This document shows positions 26,197 to 35,698 of a DNA stretch of 64,000 bases, piece by piece. The notes under the pieces were generated by a model. The model did no database searches, was not told where the DNA came from, and saw only the letters and a list, made by a program, of their open reading frames with translations. The position numbers and the translations under genes are program-made. Position 1 is the first letter of the stretch; each line of letters begins with the position of its first letter. The DNA comes from Ahrensia sp. R2A130 (lineage in GTDB: Bacteria; Pseudomonadota; Alphaproteobacteria; Rhizobiales; Rhizobiaceae), in the NCBI RefSeq assembly GCF_000179775.1, contig NZ_AEEB01000017.1, positions 496,001 to 560,000 on the forward strand. The letters run 5' to 3'.

Positions 26197-27368
26197 TCAA
26201 CCGATAGCCCAAACCGCAACTAAGAAACAAAAAAGCGCGGCTGCGAACCCTGCTGCAAAAAAGAAGGAAGCGATGATCAGCAGGCGCGTGGAGCCGGATT
26301 GCAACATGTGCATTTTCGTCAAAATATTTTGTTCGGAATTATAGAGCCTACTTCTGATGTCGGTATAGAGATGCTGCAGGCGAACTGAAGAACTTTCCGT
26401 GTGCCTGCTGATGTCACTCAATCGACTCACGAAGAATTCGCTTTCATTGAGTATGGACGGTTCACCGAAGCGGGCCACCGGACGAATGGTCGGTTGCTTG
26501 GACGGCATCGCCATATTGGGTATCTCGTTGGCCGGTTGGTTGGGCATGCTGAAAACAGGCCTGTCACTGTTGTGAAACCGTTTGGCAGATTCGAGGTAGG
26601 GCTCCACATTGGTGCCACGATAATGCTGCTGTACCCCTAGGCGATCAACGGTCGTATTTTCTCCCTTCTCAGCGATGCAGTAGGTCGATCCATAACCAAA
26701 AGTGCTGACGTGAGCAGGCAGGAACACTTCGCCATTTTCCGTGGGAACAAGAGGGTCGTAATGAAACAAGTCGACAGACTTGCCATAAACCGGCTCTCCG
26801 AAGGGCGTTTCGCAATGCGATACATAAACCTTGGCGTCGGCAAATTCGTTGACGGCGCAGAAGTCCATCATCCAGTCTGGAGTGATCTTCAGATAAGCGC
26901 TGGGAAAGCCTTCGCTCCAAGCGAAGATGAAAATTCGACCGCCTGGTTTTAGCATTCTTGTCATATTCTGGGTCATGCGAAGCACGTCGAATACGTTGTC
27001 CAGAGACCCACCGTCGATAATGAAGTCGAACTTGCCGACCAATTCTTCCGGAACCTCATCGCAAATATCGAAGACAAAATCCGCTCCTTCATAAGAACTG
27101 ATATCGGCAACTTGATATTTGACGTTTGTAAATGACCGAAAAAAGGACGTGTCCGATATCGGTGTCTCACCTTCTAGGTGATGCGTATCCAAAACATCGT
27201 CTCGAATTCAGGATTCAAGATATCGACGCCGTATTTCTCCAGAAGAGACAGGACGTGATCGCCGGTAGAGCTGATATGCTGGCGGCCGATCGCCAAAACT
27301 TCACCGGTGATAGGTTTGTGCGAATGCTCATGGATGAGCAGTTCGATTTCGATGCTGCCCATACCCAT
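26197..27368 (-). pseudogene. SAM-dependent methyltransferase with C-terminal membrane anchor, interrupted by a frameshift
   Basis: Two minus-strand frames join into one protein. Frame A (27368-27177) begins MGMGSIEIELLIHEHS and holds the SAM-binding motif I, TGEVLAIGRQHISS. Frame B (to 26197) continues LDTHHLEGETPISDTSFFRS..., then motif II DISSYEGADFVFDI and FDFIIDGGSLDNVFDVLRMTQNMTRMLKPGGRIFI. Adding one T to the TTTT run at about 27191-27194 restores a ~390-aa frame. The C-terminus is a single hydrophobic helix (LLIIASFFFAAGFAAALFCFLVAVWAIG) after a helical region, so the enzyme would be tail-anchored. The region is AT-richer than its neighbours. Either a broken gene, a sequencing error or frameshifting at the T-run explains it. 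Confidence 0.75.
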
Positions 27369-27504
27369 AGGCGTATTCCGTTCGTTTTTTGTGCGACCAA
27401 GACGCGGATCGAATGAAGCTTGGTTATACTCTAATGGTATTTCCCCCAGCGATGTTGCGAAAACCGCATGTTTTCACAACATCACACAAGCTCAAGGCGT
27501 AATT

Positions 27505-28530
27505 TTACGGTTTGATGAACACCTTGCCGTTCGGCTTGGCCAGTTCTTCAGGCAGGCGCGCGATAGCGTCTTCCAATGGAACGATAGCCGTCACGTCGGT
27601 TTTCCATTCACCGGATGCGAAACGTTGCTGCGCCTGCTGGATGGTCTTCATCTTGGTGCCCATATCGGCATCCTGCATCCAGCGGGTGAGCCAGAAGCCT
27701 TCGATGATCTTCGATTGGAAAATCATCGCGCCGGGCTGGAGAATGGTCGGCAACTCGTCGGACAATTTTCCGTAGATGATCCAGCGCGAGCGGTTCGGCA
27801 TGGCGTCGTGAATGACAGCCGACGTCTGGTCGGCCACGGCATCGAGGAAGATGCGGGGCTTTTCGGCGCGGCTCACCTTGGCAAAATCTTCGGCAAAGGT
27901 ATCGCTGGTCACGTTCAAAACATGGGCGGCACCGTGTTCTTTCAGCATGTCGATCTGTTCGTCACGACGCACCAGTGCGATGGGGCGGAAGCCTTCATCG
28001 CGGGCGACATTCATCATCAGCTTGCACAGCTGGCTGGCACCGGCGGACAGGATGAATGCTTTCTCGCCGGTTTCGCGCACGATATCGAACATGGCGAGCG
28101 CGGTCAGCGGGTTCACCACCATGGCGGCCCCGTCCTCGTCGCGCACACCTTCGATCAACGGGATGCAGGTCATGGCGTCGGCGATGGTGAACTTGCCCCA
28201 TGTGCCGGGCTTGCCGGGTTTGGCAACGACGGCAACGCGCTGGCCCATAAGGCCATCGGCATATTGTCCGCCACCGGACGCGACGACCTTGCCGACGCCT
28301 TCGAAACCGGCAGCATTACCCTGCACGCGCGGTTGGCCGTAAAGGCCTTGAATGAACATCTCGTCGGACGGGTTCACAGAGGCCAGCGTCACCTCGACCT
28401 TCACCTCACCCTCCTCGGGTTCCGGCTCGGGCAGGTCACCCATTTCGACGAAGGGCGTCATGTCGGACAGCACGACGCTGTCCGGTTTGTCTTTGGTGTA
28501 ACCGTGGTTCTTGAGCAGAAGGGCTTTCAT
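27505..28530 (-). CDS. Zinc-binding-dehydrogenase / NADPH:quinone reductase-like (MDR) oxidoreductase
   Basis: 341 residues of the medium-chain dehydrogenase/reductase superfamily: VTLASVNPSDEMFIQGLYGQ, GNAAGFEGVGKVVASGGG, Rossmann-fold ILSAGASQLCKLMMNVARDEGFRPIALVRRDEQIDMLKEHGAAHVLN (GxGxxG-like site degenerate: SAGASQL), and C-terminal GKVFIKP. No zinc-ligand Cys cluster is present, so it is quinone-reductase/enoyl-reductase-like. It is 39 nt downstream of the MAPEG gene on the same strand and probably belongs to the acyl-CoA dehydrogenase transcript. Confidence 0.85.
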   Translation of the reverse strand: MKALLLKNHGYTKDKPDSVVLSDMTPFVEMGDLPEPEPEEGEVKVEVTLASVNPSDEMFIQGLYGQPRVQGNAAGFEGVGKVVASGGGQYADGLMGQRVAVVAKPGKPGTWGKFTIADAMTCIPLIEGVRDEDGAAMVVNPLTALAMFDIVRETGEKAFILSAGASQLCKLMMNVARDEGFRPIALVRRDEQIDMLKEHGAAHVLNVTSDTFAEDFAKVSRAEKPRIFLDAVADQTSAVIHDAMPNRSRWIIYGKLSDELPTILQPGAMIFQSKIIEGFWLTRWMQDADMGTKMKTIQQAQQRFASGEWKTDVTAIVPLEDAIARLPEELAKPNGKVFIKP

Positions 28531-28569
28531 GGAATTTTCTTTCTCAGGGGGAGGGGCAGTCGAGCCGGG

Positions 28570-28977
28570 TCAGACGAGCACCGCAAAGATCGCGAGGACG
28601 AGTAGAAACAACATCGAGAATAGGGTGAGCATCATGCCGCCCACGCGGCCGAGAGGCCAGTTCATCGTGAAGCCGAATGCGATGCCATGCAGCATACGGC
28701 CCAAGACGAAAGCGCAGGTCGTAGCGATGAAAGCGACATCGAAGGCTCCAGCCCACAGCGTGACCGTTTGCATTTCGATCACGAAGATCAGCATCAGGGC
28801 GATAGGCACGTTCTCGACGAAGTTGCCTTGGCCGCGCATCGTCCGGATCAACCGTTCGTCGCCGCCATCACCCAATGAAACACCGGCGGCGCGTCTGGCA
28901 CCGATGACACGCATCGTCAGGGCGACATAGAGACCTGCCAACAGCAGCGTGGCAAAAGTCGTGACTGGAATGCTCAC
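28570..28977 (-). CDS. MAPEG family membrane protein
   Basis: 135 residues with four hydrophobic helices and the MAPEG signature [20 protein letters not shown] followed by [17 protein letters not shown] proteins (membrane-associated, eicosanoid and glutathione metabolism) often have glutathione-transferase activity; bacterial members of this short type are uncharacterised. GTG start overlapping the stop of the acyl-CoA dehydrogenase (28974-28977). Confidence 0.88.
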   Translation of the reverse strand: MSIPVTTFATLLLAGLYVALTMRVIGARRAAGVSLGDGGDERLIRTMRGQGNFVENVPIALMLIFVIEMQTVTLWAGAFDVAFIATTCAFVLGRMLHGIAFGFTMNWPLGRVGGMMLTLFSMLFLLVLAIFAVLV

Positions 28978-30215
28978 GTCAGTTTCCTCTGCGTATAGCC
29001 CTTCAATTCCGCGCGAGCGATCTGGCGGCGGTGGACGGCGTCGGGGCCGTCAGCGAAGCGGAGTGTTCGCAGGTGCATCCACTGGCGGGCCAGTGGCGTG
29101 TCCTGGCTGATGCCGACGCCGCCATGCATCTGCATCGCATCGTCAGTCACTTTCAGCGCCATCAACGGCGCGACCACCTTGATCTGGCTAATGTATGGAG
29201 CGGCAGCGCGTGGGTCGCCCTGATCCATCATCCATGCTGCTTTCAGGCAGAGCAGGCGGGCCTGTTCGATTTCCATGCGGGCGTTGGCGATGATGTCGAA
29301 ATTACCGCCCAGCTTCGCTAGTGGCTGGCCGAAGGCTTCGCGGGACACGGAGCGCTTGCACATCAACTCGAGCGCGAGTTCCGCTTGGCCGATAGCGCGC
29401 ATGCAGTGGTGGATACGACCCGGGCCAAGGCGACCCTGCGCGATCTCGAAACCGCGCCCTTCACCCAACAGAAGCGAGTCGGCAGGCACGCGCACGTTGG
29501 TGAACCGTATATGCATGTGACCGTGGGGCGCGTCGTCCATAGAGAACACGTGCATGGGTCGTAGAATTTCGATGCCGTCGGCATCGGCGGGCACCACGAT
29601 CATGGAATGTTGCTGGTGGCGCGGGTCATCGTCGCTGCCGGTGCGGACCATCACGATATAGACCTTGCAGCGCGGGTCGCCCGCACCGGAAATCCAATAT
29701 TTTTCGCCGTTCAGCACATAGTCGTCGCCATCGCGGATGCAGGACATGTTGATGTTGGTGGCGTCCGATGAGGCCACGTCCGGCTCGGTCATGGCATAGG
29801 CGGAGCGGATTTCGCCGTTAAGCAACGGCTTGAGCCAGCGGGTTTTCATCTCGTCGGTGCCGTAGCGCTCGAAGACTTCCATATTGCCGGTATCGGGTGC
29901 GGAGCAGTTGAAGGTTTCAGCCCCCAGATGCGCCTTGCCCATTTCTTCGGCCAGATAGGCGTATTCGACGGTGGTGAGGCCGTAGCCGCGTTCCGAATCG
30001 GTGAGCCAGAAATTCCACAAGCCGCGCTTTCTGGCTTCCGCTTTTAGGCCTTCCAGAATTTCGGTCATGCGGGGCGTGTAGGTCCAGCGGTCGCCTTTGG
30101 AGACCTCGTCGAGAAACTCTTCTTCGACGGGCATGACCTCTTCGCGGATCATCTCCGCGATGCGGCTTTTCAGGTCTTCGACCTTGTCGGTAACGCCCAG
30201 ATCCATACTCGCCAT
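28974..30215 (-). CDS. Acyl-CoA dehydrogenase (FadE/ACAD10-11 C-terminal type)
   Basis: 413 residues: [19 protein letters not shown] (FAD/substrate loop), [22 protein letters not shown], and C-terminal [52 protein letters not shown]. The last segment and PDVASSD are characteristic of the family related to human ACAD10/ACAD11. ATG 30215 was chosen because AAGGAG lies 8 nt upstream; upstream in-frame codons lack one. It is divergent from the SDR at 30362, and the interval holds a candidate operator. Confidence 0.9.
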   Translation of the reverse strand: MASMDLGVTDKVEDLKSRIAEMIREEVMPVEEEFLDEVSKGDRWTYTPRMTEILEGLKAEARKRGLWNFWLTDSERGYGLTTVEYAYLAEEMGKAHLGAETFNCSAPDTGNMEVFERYGTDEMKTRWLKPLLNGEIRSAYAMTEPDVASSDATNINMSCIRDGDDYVLNGEKYWISGAGDPRCKVYIVMVRTGSDDDPRHQQHSMIVVPADADGIEILRPMHVFSMDDAPHGHMHIRFTNVRVPADSLLLGEGRGFEIAQGRLGPGRIHHCMRAIGQAELALELMCKRSVSREAFGQPLAKLGGNFDIIANARMEIEQARLLCLKAAWMMDQGDPRAAAPYISQIKVVAPLMALKVTDDAMQMHGGVGISQDTPLARQWMHLRTLRFADGPDAVHRRQIARAELKGYTQRKLT

Positions 30216-30286
30216 GTGCCGTTTCTCCTTCAGATTTGTGCCACCATAGGCACGGGCAGGCGAAGCCTTGTCAATGCTGTGCAGAC

Positions 30287-30308
30287 TTGACGTGAACGTA
30301 AACGTCGA
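30287..30308. promoter_or_regulatory. ACGT-repeat palindrome in the divergent promoter, candidate operator
   Basis: Between the divergent genes starting at 30215 and 30362 lies GACGT-N2-ACGT-N2-ACGTC (30289-30306), preceded by TT and symmetrical about its central ACGT. Its layout is like sites of MerR-family regulators of acyl-CoA and branched-chain catabolism (LiuR type). No regulator gene is adjacent. The palindrome is directly visible; its assignment is inference. Confidence 0.5.
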
Positions 30309-30361
30309 TATTGCCACGGCTTGGAGCCGCGACTAGGGTTTTGTTCGCTGAGGAGAGCTGC

Positions 30362-31183
30362 ATGTCGATTTTCGAAGATCTGTTTTCGGTTGCCGGAAAG
30401 ACCGCGCTCGTCACTGGTGGTGCCAGCGGCATCGGCCGCATGATGGCGCAGGCATTGGTGGAAGCCGGTGCCCACGTTATCATCTGTTCGCGCAAAGGCG
30501 ATGCCTGCGAGGCGGTCGCTGCCGAACTGAATGCGCTCGATGCGTCAGGCAGTGCGGAAGGTTTCGCAGCCGACCTGTCCAGCGAGGAGGGCGTGAAAGC
30601 TGCTTCCAATGAGGTGATGTCACGCTGCGATAAGCTGCACATCCTGTGCAACAATGCCGGTGCAACATGGGGCTCCAGCTACGAAGAGTTTCCCCGTGCC
30701 GCATGGGACAAGGTGATGACGCTCAATGTCGCCGCCGTCTTCGAACTGACCCGCGACCTGACACCGCTGCTGGAAAAGACGGCCACTGACGCGGACCCCG
30801 CTCGTATCATCAACACTGCTTCCGTCATGGGCATCAAACCCATCGCAGATGGTTGCTGGTCCTATTCGACGTCGAAAGCCGCCGTCATTCACCTGACCGA
30901 AATTCTGGCCAATGAAATGACGGACAAACGCATCACGGTGAATGCGCTGGCACCGGGACCATTCCCGTCGAAGATGACCGCCTTTGCCATCGGTTCGGAA
31001 GAGGGGGCGGCCAAGGTCGGCTCGCTCAATCCGCTCGGTCGGGTCGGACGTCCCGCCGACATTGCGGCGGCAACATTGTTCCTCTGCGGCCACGGCGGCT
31101 CATACGTCACCGGCACAACCATCCCGCTCGACGGCGGCTATCTCGTCGATACGGGCGACGATGGCCTGTTTGCGGAAGGCTGA
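30362..31183 (+). CDS. SDR-family oxidoreductase
   Basis: 273 residues of the classical short-chain dehydrogenase/reductase type: TALVTGGASGIGRMMAQALVEAG (TGxxxGIG), NNAGATWG, catalytic S and YSTSKAAV (YxxxK) and APGPFPSKM. Near the C-terminus GRVGRPADIAAATLFLCGHGGSYVTGTTIPLDGGY. Start ATG 30362 has GAGGAG 8 nt upstream. First gene of a seven-gene plus-strand operon for acyl-CoA degradation; likely a 3-hydroxyacyl-CoA or hydroxy-intermediate dehydrogenase, substrate unknown. Confidence 0.88.
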   Translation: MSIFEDLFSVAGKTALVTGGASGIGRMMAQALVEAGAHVIICSRKGDACEAVAAELNALDASGSAEGFAADLSSEEGVKAASNEVMSRCDKLHILCNNAGATWGSSYEEFPRAAWDKVMTLNVAAVFELTRDLTPLLEKTATDADPARIINTASVMGIKPIADGCWSYSTSKAAVIHLTEILANEMTDKRITVNALAPGPFPSKMTAFAIGSEEGAAKVGSLNPLGRVGRPADIAAATLFLCGHGGSYVTGTTIPLDGGYLVDTGDDGLFAEG

Positions 31184-31186
31184 AGC

Positions 31187-31654
31187 ATGAGCGACACGAT
31201 CACACTCGACGAGTTGAAAGCGCAGGTCGGCGGCGACCCGCGCCACAGCGAATGGTACACATTGGACCAGTCGCGTATCGACGCTTTTGCTGCTGCAACG
31301 GACGATCACCAATTCATCCATTGTGACCCGGAAGCGGCGAAGAATACGCCCTTCGGCGGCACCATTGCCCACGGCTTTTTGTCGCTCTCCATGCTGTCCA
31401 CCATGAGCTATGACAGCGAGAAAGCGCTTGAAAACACGGCGATGGCGATCAACTACGGTTTCGACAAGGTCCGCTTCACGTCACCCGTCGCATCCGGCAA
31501 ACGGGTTCGCGCCAAATTCATCACCCGTGCGGTTGAGGAAAAGGGCGATGGGATTCTCGTTACCCGTGGTGTCACAATAGAAATCGAGGGCGAGAGCCGC
31601 CCCGCGCTTACCGCGCAATGGCTCGGATATACAGTTTTGGAGAAAGCCACATGA
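31187..31654 (+). CDS. MaoC-like dehydratase / enoyl-CoA hydratase
   Basis: 155 residues with the single hot-dog fold of MaoC: QSRIDAFAAATDDHQFIHCDPEAAKNTPFGGTIAHGFLSLSMLS, which includes the catalytic D-x4-H hydratase motif and the IAHG turn, then INYGFDKVRFTSPVASGKRVRAKF. It would hydrate an enoyl-CoA. The start is 3 nt after the SDR stop and its stop overlaps the next SDR by four bases. Confidence 0.93.
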   Translation: MSDTITLDELKAQVGGDPRHSEWYTLDQSRIDAFAAATDDHQFIHCDPEAAKNTPFGGTIAHGFLSLSMLSTMSYDSEKALENTAMAINYGFDKVRFTSPVASGKRVRAKFITRAVEEKGDGILVTRGVTIEIEGESRPALTAQWLGYTVLEKAT

Positions 31655-32580
31655 GCGACATTCGCTACGACGGACAAGTCATCATCGTCACCGGTTCCGG
31701 CAACGGTCTGGGCAGAAACCACGCCATCGAATTCGCCAAGCGCGGCGCAAAGGTTGTGGTCAACGATTTCGGTGGCGCACGTGACGGCACGGGCGGATCG
31801 TCGGAAGCAGCCGAAGCCGTGGTAAAAGAGATCAAGGACGCTGGCGGCGAAGCCATCGCCAACGGTGCCAACGTCACCGACCGCGCCCAAGTGACTGCCA
31901 TGGTGCAGCAGGCGATGGACGAATGGGGCCGCATCGATGTGCTGGTCAACAATGCCGGCATTCTGCGCGACCGCTCCTTCGGCAAGATGACCGGCGACGA
32001 GTGGGACGCAGTGGTTGCCGTTCACCTCACCGGTTCCGCCAATTGTTCGCTCGCCGTGTGGAACATCATGAAGGAGCAGGGCTACGGCCGCATCGTCATG
32101 ACCACTTCCACGTCCGGCATCTACGGCAACTTCGGTCAGGCCAACTATGGCGCTGCCAAAGCCGGTGTGTGGGGGCTTATGAACACGTTGCACATCGAAG
32201 GTGCCAAGAACGATATCCGCATCAACTGCATCTCGCCTACAGCTGCCACCCGCATGACGGAAGACGTCATTCCTGAGGAAGCACTCAAGGTGCTTGACCC
32301 CAAATGGGTGACCCCCGCCGTGCTCTTCGCCGCCTGCAAGGACGCACCATCGCGCACGATTTTGTTGGCCGGTGCCGGTGGATATTCTGTCGCCCGCCTT
32401 ATGGAATCGGAAGGTGTGTTCTTCGAAAACGAAGCCGACCGCACGCCGGAGCAGATTCTCGCCAACTGGGAACAGCTGACGGATATGTCCGACGCACAGC
32501 AGATGATGACCGGCTCTGACCATGTGTCGAAAATGGTCGCAAAAGCGCTGGGCGGTGCAACATCGGTGCGCCAGCGTTGA
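31651..32580 (+). CDS. SDR-family (3R)-hydroxyacyl-CoA dehydrogenase, MFE-2-like
   Basis: 309 residues starting MSDIRYDGQVIIVTGSGNGLGRNHAIEFAKRGAKVVVNDFGGARDG, the N-terminal domain style of peroxisomal multifunctional enzyme type 2, with VVNDFGG and GSSEAAEAVVKEIKDAGGEAIAN both diagnostic. NNAGILRDRSFGKM, the catalytic YGAAKAG and ISPTAATRM are present. Start chosen at the ATGA overlap with the MaoC gene. With MaoC it supplies the hydration and second oxidation steps of a beta-oxidation cycle. Confidence 0.92.
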   Translation: MSDIRYDGQVIIVTGSGNGLGRNHAIEFAKRGAKVVVNDFGGARDGTGGSSEAAEAVVKEIKDAGGEAIANGANVTDRAQVTAMVQQAMDEWGRIDVLVNNAGILRDRSFGKMTGDEWDAVVAVHLTGSANCSLAVWNIMKEQGYGRIVMTTSTSGIYGNFGQANYGAAKAGVWGLMNTLHIEGAKNDIRINCISPTAATRMTEDVIPEEALKVLDPKWVTPAVLFAACKDAPSRTILLAGAGGYSVARLMESEGVFFENEADRTPEQILANWEQLTDMSDAQQMMTGSDHVSKMVAKALGGATSVRQR

Positions 32581-33617
32581 GCACTACTCCGCACCAACAC
32601 GGATTCGACGAAGCTGCTCTGAATGAGTGGCTGACGGCGCATGTCGAAGGTTTCGACACGCTGCAGGAACTCGTGAAATTCGGTGACGGCCAATCCAATC
32701 CGACCTATCGCGTGGATGCCGCATCCGGCAGCTACGTGTTGCGCGCGAAACCGCCGGGCGAATTGCTGAAATCCGCCCATGCGGTGGACCGCGAATACCG
32801 TGTGATGAAGGCGCTGTCGGATACACCGGTCGCCGTGCCGAAAATGCTGGTTTTGGTGGATGAAGATGACAGCCCCATCGGGCGCATGTTCTTCGTCATG
32901 GAACATTGCGACGGTCGCATCCTTTGGGACCCTTCGCTGCCTGAGAGCGACAAGGCCGACCGCGCTGGTATCTATGAAGCGCAGAACGCAACGCTTGCTG
33001 CTTTGCACGATGTCGATCCCGCCGCAGTTGGCCTATCGGACTTCGGAAAACCGGGCGACTATTTTGCTCGCCAGACCACCCGCTGGGCACAGCAATATGA
33101 AGCCAGCGAGGTAGAATACAATGCCACCATGCACGAGCTGATCGCGTGGCTGACGGCGAACCTGCCGGAGGATGACGGGCAAGTTTCCATCGTCCATGGC
33201 GACTACCGCATCGACAACATGATCTTCCGCAACGACGCACCCGAAGTGATGGCAGTACTCGATTGGGAACTGTCCACGCTGGGCCATCCGCTGGCCGATC
33301 TCGCCTACCAGTGCATGCAGTGGCGCTTGCCCAACCAAGGTGCCATGCGTGGCCTTGCAGGCATCGACCGCACGGCACTCGGTATTCCCACTGAAGATGA
33401 ATACGTCGCCCGCTATTGCGAACGTCGCGGCGTGACGAAGCCGGACAGCTGGCCCTTCTACATTGCCTTCTGCTTCTTCCGTCTCGCAGCTATTCTGCAA
33501 GGGGTTTACAAGCGCGCTTTGGACGGCAACGCCTCGAACCCCGAACGCGGCATCAAAATGGCCGCAGCGATTCCGCTATTGGCGGGTGCCGCGATGCAGG
33601 AGGTGAAGAAAGCATGA
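32577..33617 (+). CDS. APH-family phosphotransferase, ACAD10/11 N-terminal-domain / LvaA-like
   Basis: 346 residues with an aminoglycoside-phosphotransferase-like kinase fold: FGDGQSNPTYRVDAASGSYVLRAKPPG (nucleotide loop and Lys), FFVMEHCDGRILWDP, VSIVHGDYRIDNMIF (catalytic HGDxxxxN) and MAVLDWELSTLGHPLADLAY (metal-binding Asp). This group includes the kinase domains of human ACAD10/ACAD11 and Pseudomonas LvaA, which phosphorylate 4-hydroxyacyl-CoAs. Starts at TTG overlapping the previous stop (GTTGA); no ATG is available until far inside. The position within an SDR/ACAD operon supports an acyl-CoA substrate over antibiotic resistance. Confidence 0.88.
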   Translation: MSTTPHQHGFDEAALNEWLTAHVEGFDTLQELVKFGDGQSNPTYRVDAASGSYVLRAKPPGELLKSAHAVDREYRVMKALSDTPVAVPKMLVLVDEDDSPIGRMFFVMEHCDGRILWDPSLPESDKADRAGIYEAQNATLAALHDVDPAAVGLSDFGKPGDYFARQTTRWAQQYEASEVEYNATMHELIAWLTANLPEDDGQVSIVHGDYRIDNMIFRNDAPEVMAVLDWELSTLGHPLADLAYQCMQWRLPNQGAMRGLAGIDRTALGIPTEDEYVARYCERRGVTKPDSWPFYIAFCFFRLAAILQGVYKRALDGNASNPERGIKMAAAIPLLAGAAMQEVKKA

Positions 33618-34387
33618 GCGATTTTGCAGGCAAGACCGTCCTCATTACCGGTGCTGCCGGTGGCTTCGGCCGCGCCATGGCGCAACGCTTCTCCGCCGCC
33701 GGTGCGAAGTTGGTCCTGTCGGACTACAATGCCCACGGCCTCGGCGAATTATCCGCCACACTCGACACGCCCCATTGGTTGCTCGCGGGCAGCGTCGGTG
33801 ATGAAGACCATTGCGCTGAAACTGTCGCCATCGCCGATCGTGAGACGGGGCGCCTCGACATAGCGATCAACAATGCAGGCATCGGCCACATGCCCGGCAA
33901 GACGGCGGACATCGACTCCAAACAGGCGACCACGTGCGTGCAGGTCAATTTGATGGGCGTGTTTTTCGGCATGAAACACCAGCTGCCGTTGCTGCTGGCG
34001 ACACACGAGAAACACGGCAGCATCGGCAACATCGTCAACTTCGCATCGCTGGCCGGTATAGGCGGCGCGCCTACGCTTTCGATGTATTCCGCAGCCAAAC
34101 ACGGCGTAGTCGGCCTGACGAAATCATCCGCGCTCGAATATGCACGTCGCGGCGTTCGCATCAACGCGCTCTGCCCCGCTTTCGCCCGCACACCGATGGT
34201 GGAAAAGGGCATTCTGGCTGGCAACAACAACGCCGAAGGTGAAGCGCATCTGACGCGCGGCATCCCGATGAAGCGCCTCGCGGAGGTGAACGAAATCGTG
34301 CAGGCCGTCGAATGGTTCTGCGCCGAAGAAAACTCGTTCATGACGGGACAAGCTGTCGCCCTAGATGGCGGCACCAGCGCGATGTAG
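33614..34387 (+). CDS. SDR-family oxidoreductase
   Basis: 257 residues: MSDFAGKTVLITGAAGGFGRAMAQRFSAAGAKLVLSD, NNAGIGHMPGKTAD, NFASLAGIGGAPTLSMYSAAKHGVVGLTKS (Ser, YxxxK), LCPAFARTPM and a C-terminal TGQAVALDGG. An Asp after the second strand (LSDYN) suggests NAD rather than NADP. ATGA overlap with the kinase gene fixes the start at 33614. Third SDR of the operon; substrate unknown. Confidence 0.9.
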   Translation: MSDFAGKTVLITGAAGGFGRAMAQRFSAAGAKLVLSDYNAHGLGELSATLDTPHWLLAGSVGDEDHCAETVAIADRETGRLDIAINNAGIGHMPGKTADIDSKQATTCVQVNLMGVFFGMKHQLPLLLATHEKHGSIGNIVNFASLAGIGGAPTLSMYSAAKHGVVGLTKSSALEYARRGVRINALCPAFARTPMVEKGILAGNNNAEGEAHLTRGIPMKRLAEVNEIVQAVEWFCAEENSFMTGQAVALDGGTSAM

Positions 34388-34462
34388 TTTGAAGCGAACG
34401 ATAAAAGCCACAATCAAGACCGAAAGCCTGCGGTACGGCAGGCAGCTCTGGGAGCCGATACA

Positions 34463-35662
34463 ATGGACCTGAATTATTCCCCCGAAGAACTCGCGTTCCG
34501 CGACGAAGTGCGGACCTTCATGGAAACCAAACTGCCGAAGGATATCGCGCAGAAGGTGAAGACCAAGAAGAACCTGACCAAAGAAGATCAGGAACGCTGG
34601 CACGCCGCCCTTAACGAGGCTGGTTATCTGAACGCTCATTGGCCGACCGATTTCGGCGGCAAGGGCTGGAACGCCATCCAACGCGATATTTTCGATGTGG
34701 AATCGGAAGCTGCTGGCGGCCCCCGCGTTGTGCCGTTCGGCCTCAACATGCTGGCCCCCGTGCTTCACGCGTTCGGCTCAAAAGAACAGCAGGACCATTA
34801 TTTGCCCCGCATTCTCGATGGCACCGACTGGTGGTGTCAGGGTTATTCCGAACCGGGTGCAGGCTCCGATCTCGCGTCGCTGAAAATGTCTGCCGTGCTC
34901 GACGACAGTGGTGAGAATTACATCGTGAATGGTCAGAAGACATGGACCACACTTGGCCAGCACGCCGACTGGATTTTCTGTCTCGTTCGCACGTCCAACG
35001 AAGGCAAGCCGCAGGAAGGCATCTCCTTCCTGCTGATCGACATGAACACGCCGGGCGTTGAAGTGCGTCCGATCATCCTGCTGGAAGGCACCCACGAGGT
35101 GAACGAGGTTTGGTTCACCGATGTGAAAGTGCCGGTGGCCAACCGCGTCGGCGAAGAGAACAAGGGCTGGACAATTGCGAAATATCTGCTCGTCCACGAA
35201 CGTTCCGGCATCGCCTGTGTTGGCGACGCGTTGGCCTCCCTCGACCACCTGAAGCACATCGCTGAGGATCAGAAGAAAGACGGCAAGGCGTTGGCCGAAG
35301 ATCCGTTCTTTGCCGCACGTCTGGCGCAGATCGAGATCGATATTTCTGCCATGCGGACCACCAACATGCGCGTCCAGCAGGCGGGTATGGAAGGCAAGGA
35401 AATCGGACCGCAGGTCTCGCAATTGAAGATCACCGGCACGGTCTTGCGCCAGTCGATCAACGACCTGACCCGCCGCGCACTCGGCCCATACGCCATGCCA
35501 TTTGTCTCGGAAGCGTTGGAAGGCGGTTCGAATGCCGAAACCTTTGGTCCCGACTACGCCAATCCGCTGGCAGCCGATTATTTCAACCACCGCAAGACGT
35601 CGATTTACGGCGGCTCCAATGAAATCCAGCGCAACATCATCGCCAAGATGACCCTCAGCTGA
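34463..35662 (+). CDS. Acyl-CoA dehydrogenase, large subunit type
   Basis: 399 residues: MDLNYSPEELAFRDEVRTFMETKLP, QGYSEPGAGSDLASLKMSA (FAD/substrate), NGQKTWTTLGQHADWIFCLVRT and C-terminal KTSIYGGSNEIQRNIIAKMTL. The usual catalytic Glu of medium-chain ACADs (IYEGT) is replaced here by IYGGS. Together with the shorter ACAD 36 nt downstream, this resembles paired large/small subunits such as PimC/PimD or mycobacterial FadE heteromers, in which one subunit supplies the active site. A 75-nt gap with a small hairpin separates it from the SDR cluster; probably the same transcript. Confidence 0.9.
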   Translation: MDLNYSPEELAFRDEVRTFMETKLPKDIAQKVKTKKNLTKEDQERWHAALNEAGYLNAHWPTDFGGKGWNAIQRDIFDVESEAAGGPRVVPFGLNMLAPVLHAFGSKEQQDHYLPRILDGTDWWCQGYSEPGAGSDLASLKMSAVLDDSGENYIVNGQKTWTTLGQHADWIFCLVRTSNEGKPQEGISFLLIDMNTPGVEVRPIILLEGTHEVNEVWFTDVKVPVANRVGEENKGWTIAKYLLVHERSGIACVGDALASLDHLKHIAEDQKKDGKALAEDPFFAARLAQIEIDISAMRTTNMRVQQAGMEGKEIGPQVSQLKITGTVLRQSINDLTRRALGPYAMPFVSEALEGGSNAETFGPDYANPLAADYFNHRKTSIYGGSNEIQRNIIAKMTLS

Positions 35663-35698
35663 AAGCTGAACTAAATAAGCCTGGTTGAGGATGAGAAC

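Noticed and set aside
27307..28605. 432-codon plus-strand frame over the oxidoreductase region
   Set aside because: It is antisense to the recognisable MDR oxidoreductase and has no domain; shadow frame.
30362..34387. The APH-like protein as an antibiotic-resistance gene
   Set aside because: It has the kinase HGD and DWE motifs, but its operon context and closer resemblance to ACAD10/11- and LvaA-type kinases point to metabolism.
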